Below are positions 62,953 through 64,000 of a stretch of 64,000 nucleotides of DNA, one piece after another. The translations under genes were made by a program, and so were the position numbers. The stretch comes from Rhizophagus clarus (taxonomy: Eukaryota; Glomeromycota; Glomeromycetes; Glomerales; Glomeraceae). The notes under the pieces are model-generated. The model had not been told where the DNA came from and did no database searches. It was given only the letters and a program-made list of their open reading frames with translations. Where the stretch lies: the NCBI GenBank assembly GCA_015698045.1, contig BLAL01000228.1, positions 1,415,001 through 1,479,000 of the forward strand. Direction: 5' to 3'. Every line of letters starts with the position of its first letter. The stretch's first letter is position 1.

Positions 62953-64000
62953 AAGTTAACTTTGAACATGGAGCAGGGAAGCTCTTGCTAAAAATTTATG
63001 TGCCTTACTAACTGTGGCTCGCTGCTCCATACAGAATTGGAAAATTGGTTTATATTAAATATGATAATATACTGTATATTGGAAAAAAAAAGTATATTTT
63101 TTTTTGCTTAGAAAAATACAGTGTCTAAATAAAATCAAGCAAGGAAATATGTATTATTTATTTGTTTATAAAGATTAGTTAACTGTAAGAAATTTTGACC
63201 AGCGGGTACCATGTTGTCACTACCAATGCATATTACAATTATAATAATCCTACCTAAATTAGACTATGGACAGAAAGCTATTTTCTTGTGATCTGTTATT
63301 AAAAGCCCATACTGAAAAAAGAATAGCTATTTCTTTAATCTAACTAAAAATAATCAAATGTTACAATCAACATGAAATTTGTCAATAGTCTATGTGACAC
63401 TATCCGATCCATTAAATATGTGCCAATTCAAATTAAAAAATAGATAATTTGATTAATAATCAAATATTTGACATACAGTAAATAATAAGAAGCAAAGCAC
63501 CAAAGTCCAACAAACAATACTTGATGGAGGCATACACAATAAATGTCAGGTAATCTTCTATGTGTTTTATAAAATGTTAATAAAATAATAAAAAAATAAA
63601 AAACATCAGTCATTAGGAATAATACAGTGATCAATAAATAAAATTAATGCTACTAATACCTACTTCAACATTGGGTCAATATTATATTTCTCATAAACAT
63701 ATTGGTTAATAAAATTCCGCATATTCCTAATTGTCTGAACGATTATCTAATAATTCATAATAAAGAATGCTTCTATCAATTAAATAAATATATAAATACT
63801 GTATATAGTTTTTTTAAAAATAAAATTCACTTCCAAATTCCCGTCTTGCTAGTCGGCTTCAATTTCCAATACAAAACCGTTATGCTTTAGCTGTTTATAA
63901 AACTCAAGATTTTTATTTTATGTCATATAACTGTTAGATAATTAAATATTTGCATCTAGACAAGCATGTACTGCTTTAAACTATTGCCCTAATTAGGACC
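62953..64000. other. AT-rich spacer to the window end, no gene seen
   Basis: Short ORFs (for example 63428-63634 minus and 63702-63890 plus) show no recognisable motif or splice context. Confidence 0.5.

Overview
The window looks like nuclear DNA of an arbuscular mycorrhizal fungus, most likely Rhizophagus irregularis or a close relative (Glomeromycotina). The reasons are: very high A+T; short GT-AG introns (mostly 60-100 bp); long T(n)A(n) tracts; expanded families of BTB-BACK-TLDc proteins and of zinc-knuckle protein kinases; a Crinkler-like relic; and many small inverted-repeat transposons. No rRNA, convincing tRNA, CRISPR array or bacterial-type operon is visible. The species name is inference; the gene families are read from the sequence.

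Layout. 1-12.8 kb is a decaying tandem array of BTB-BACK-TLDc genes: one intact copy (5575-7072), two full-length broken copies (850-2345, 8354-9783) and two relics (about 10.9-11.25 kb and 11.64-12.83 kb). The last relic is split by a small inverted-repeat element. The first 300 bases resemble the 3' flank of such a gene, so the array probably continues to the left. Two more intact copies lie at 51514-53025 and 53642-55126, and a fragment lies at 30195-30314.

13.3-25 kb is the housekeeping core. It holds a 15-exon dipeptidyl peptidase IV-type membrane protease on the minus strand, with a 6-nt microexon that restores the catalytic-Asp motif. A 19-exon endosomal-type CLC Cl-/H+ exchanger diverges from it. 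A long-chain acyl-CoA synthetase-like gene with several tiny exons follows, and it lacks the usual C-terminal domain.

25-33 kb is gene-poor and full of debris: hAT-type MITEs with clear 8-bp target duplications, a SAM-domain remnant, a Crinkler-like relic, a coiled-coil ORF built of 35-residue repeats, and a kinase relic. A single-exon MBOAT (wax synthase-like) acyltransferase sits at 33.8-35.1 kb.

37.3-41.9 kb is the oddest locus. A kinase-like gene has its N-lobe/zinc-knuckle exon repeated seven times, with phase-0 introns, before one C-lobe; several lesions suggest it is broken as a kinase. 42.8-45.2 kb is an intact, 8-exon kinase of a related architecture on the minus strand. 47-49.3 kb holds a virus-like (Polinton-type) polymerase-region fragment flanked by degenerate minisatellites.

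57.9 kb encodes a 47-residue secreted peptide. 58.9-63 kb is a nested inverted-repeat structure with two internal inverted-repeat elements. One of these carries repeated branch-point-like intron segments and a possible captured exon.

Exon coordinates were derived by eye from splice consensus, reading-frame continuity and remembered family sequence. They have not been checked against transcripts.
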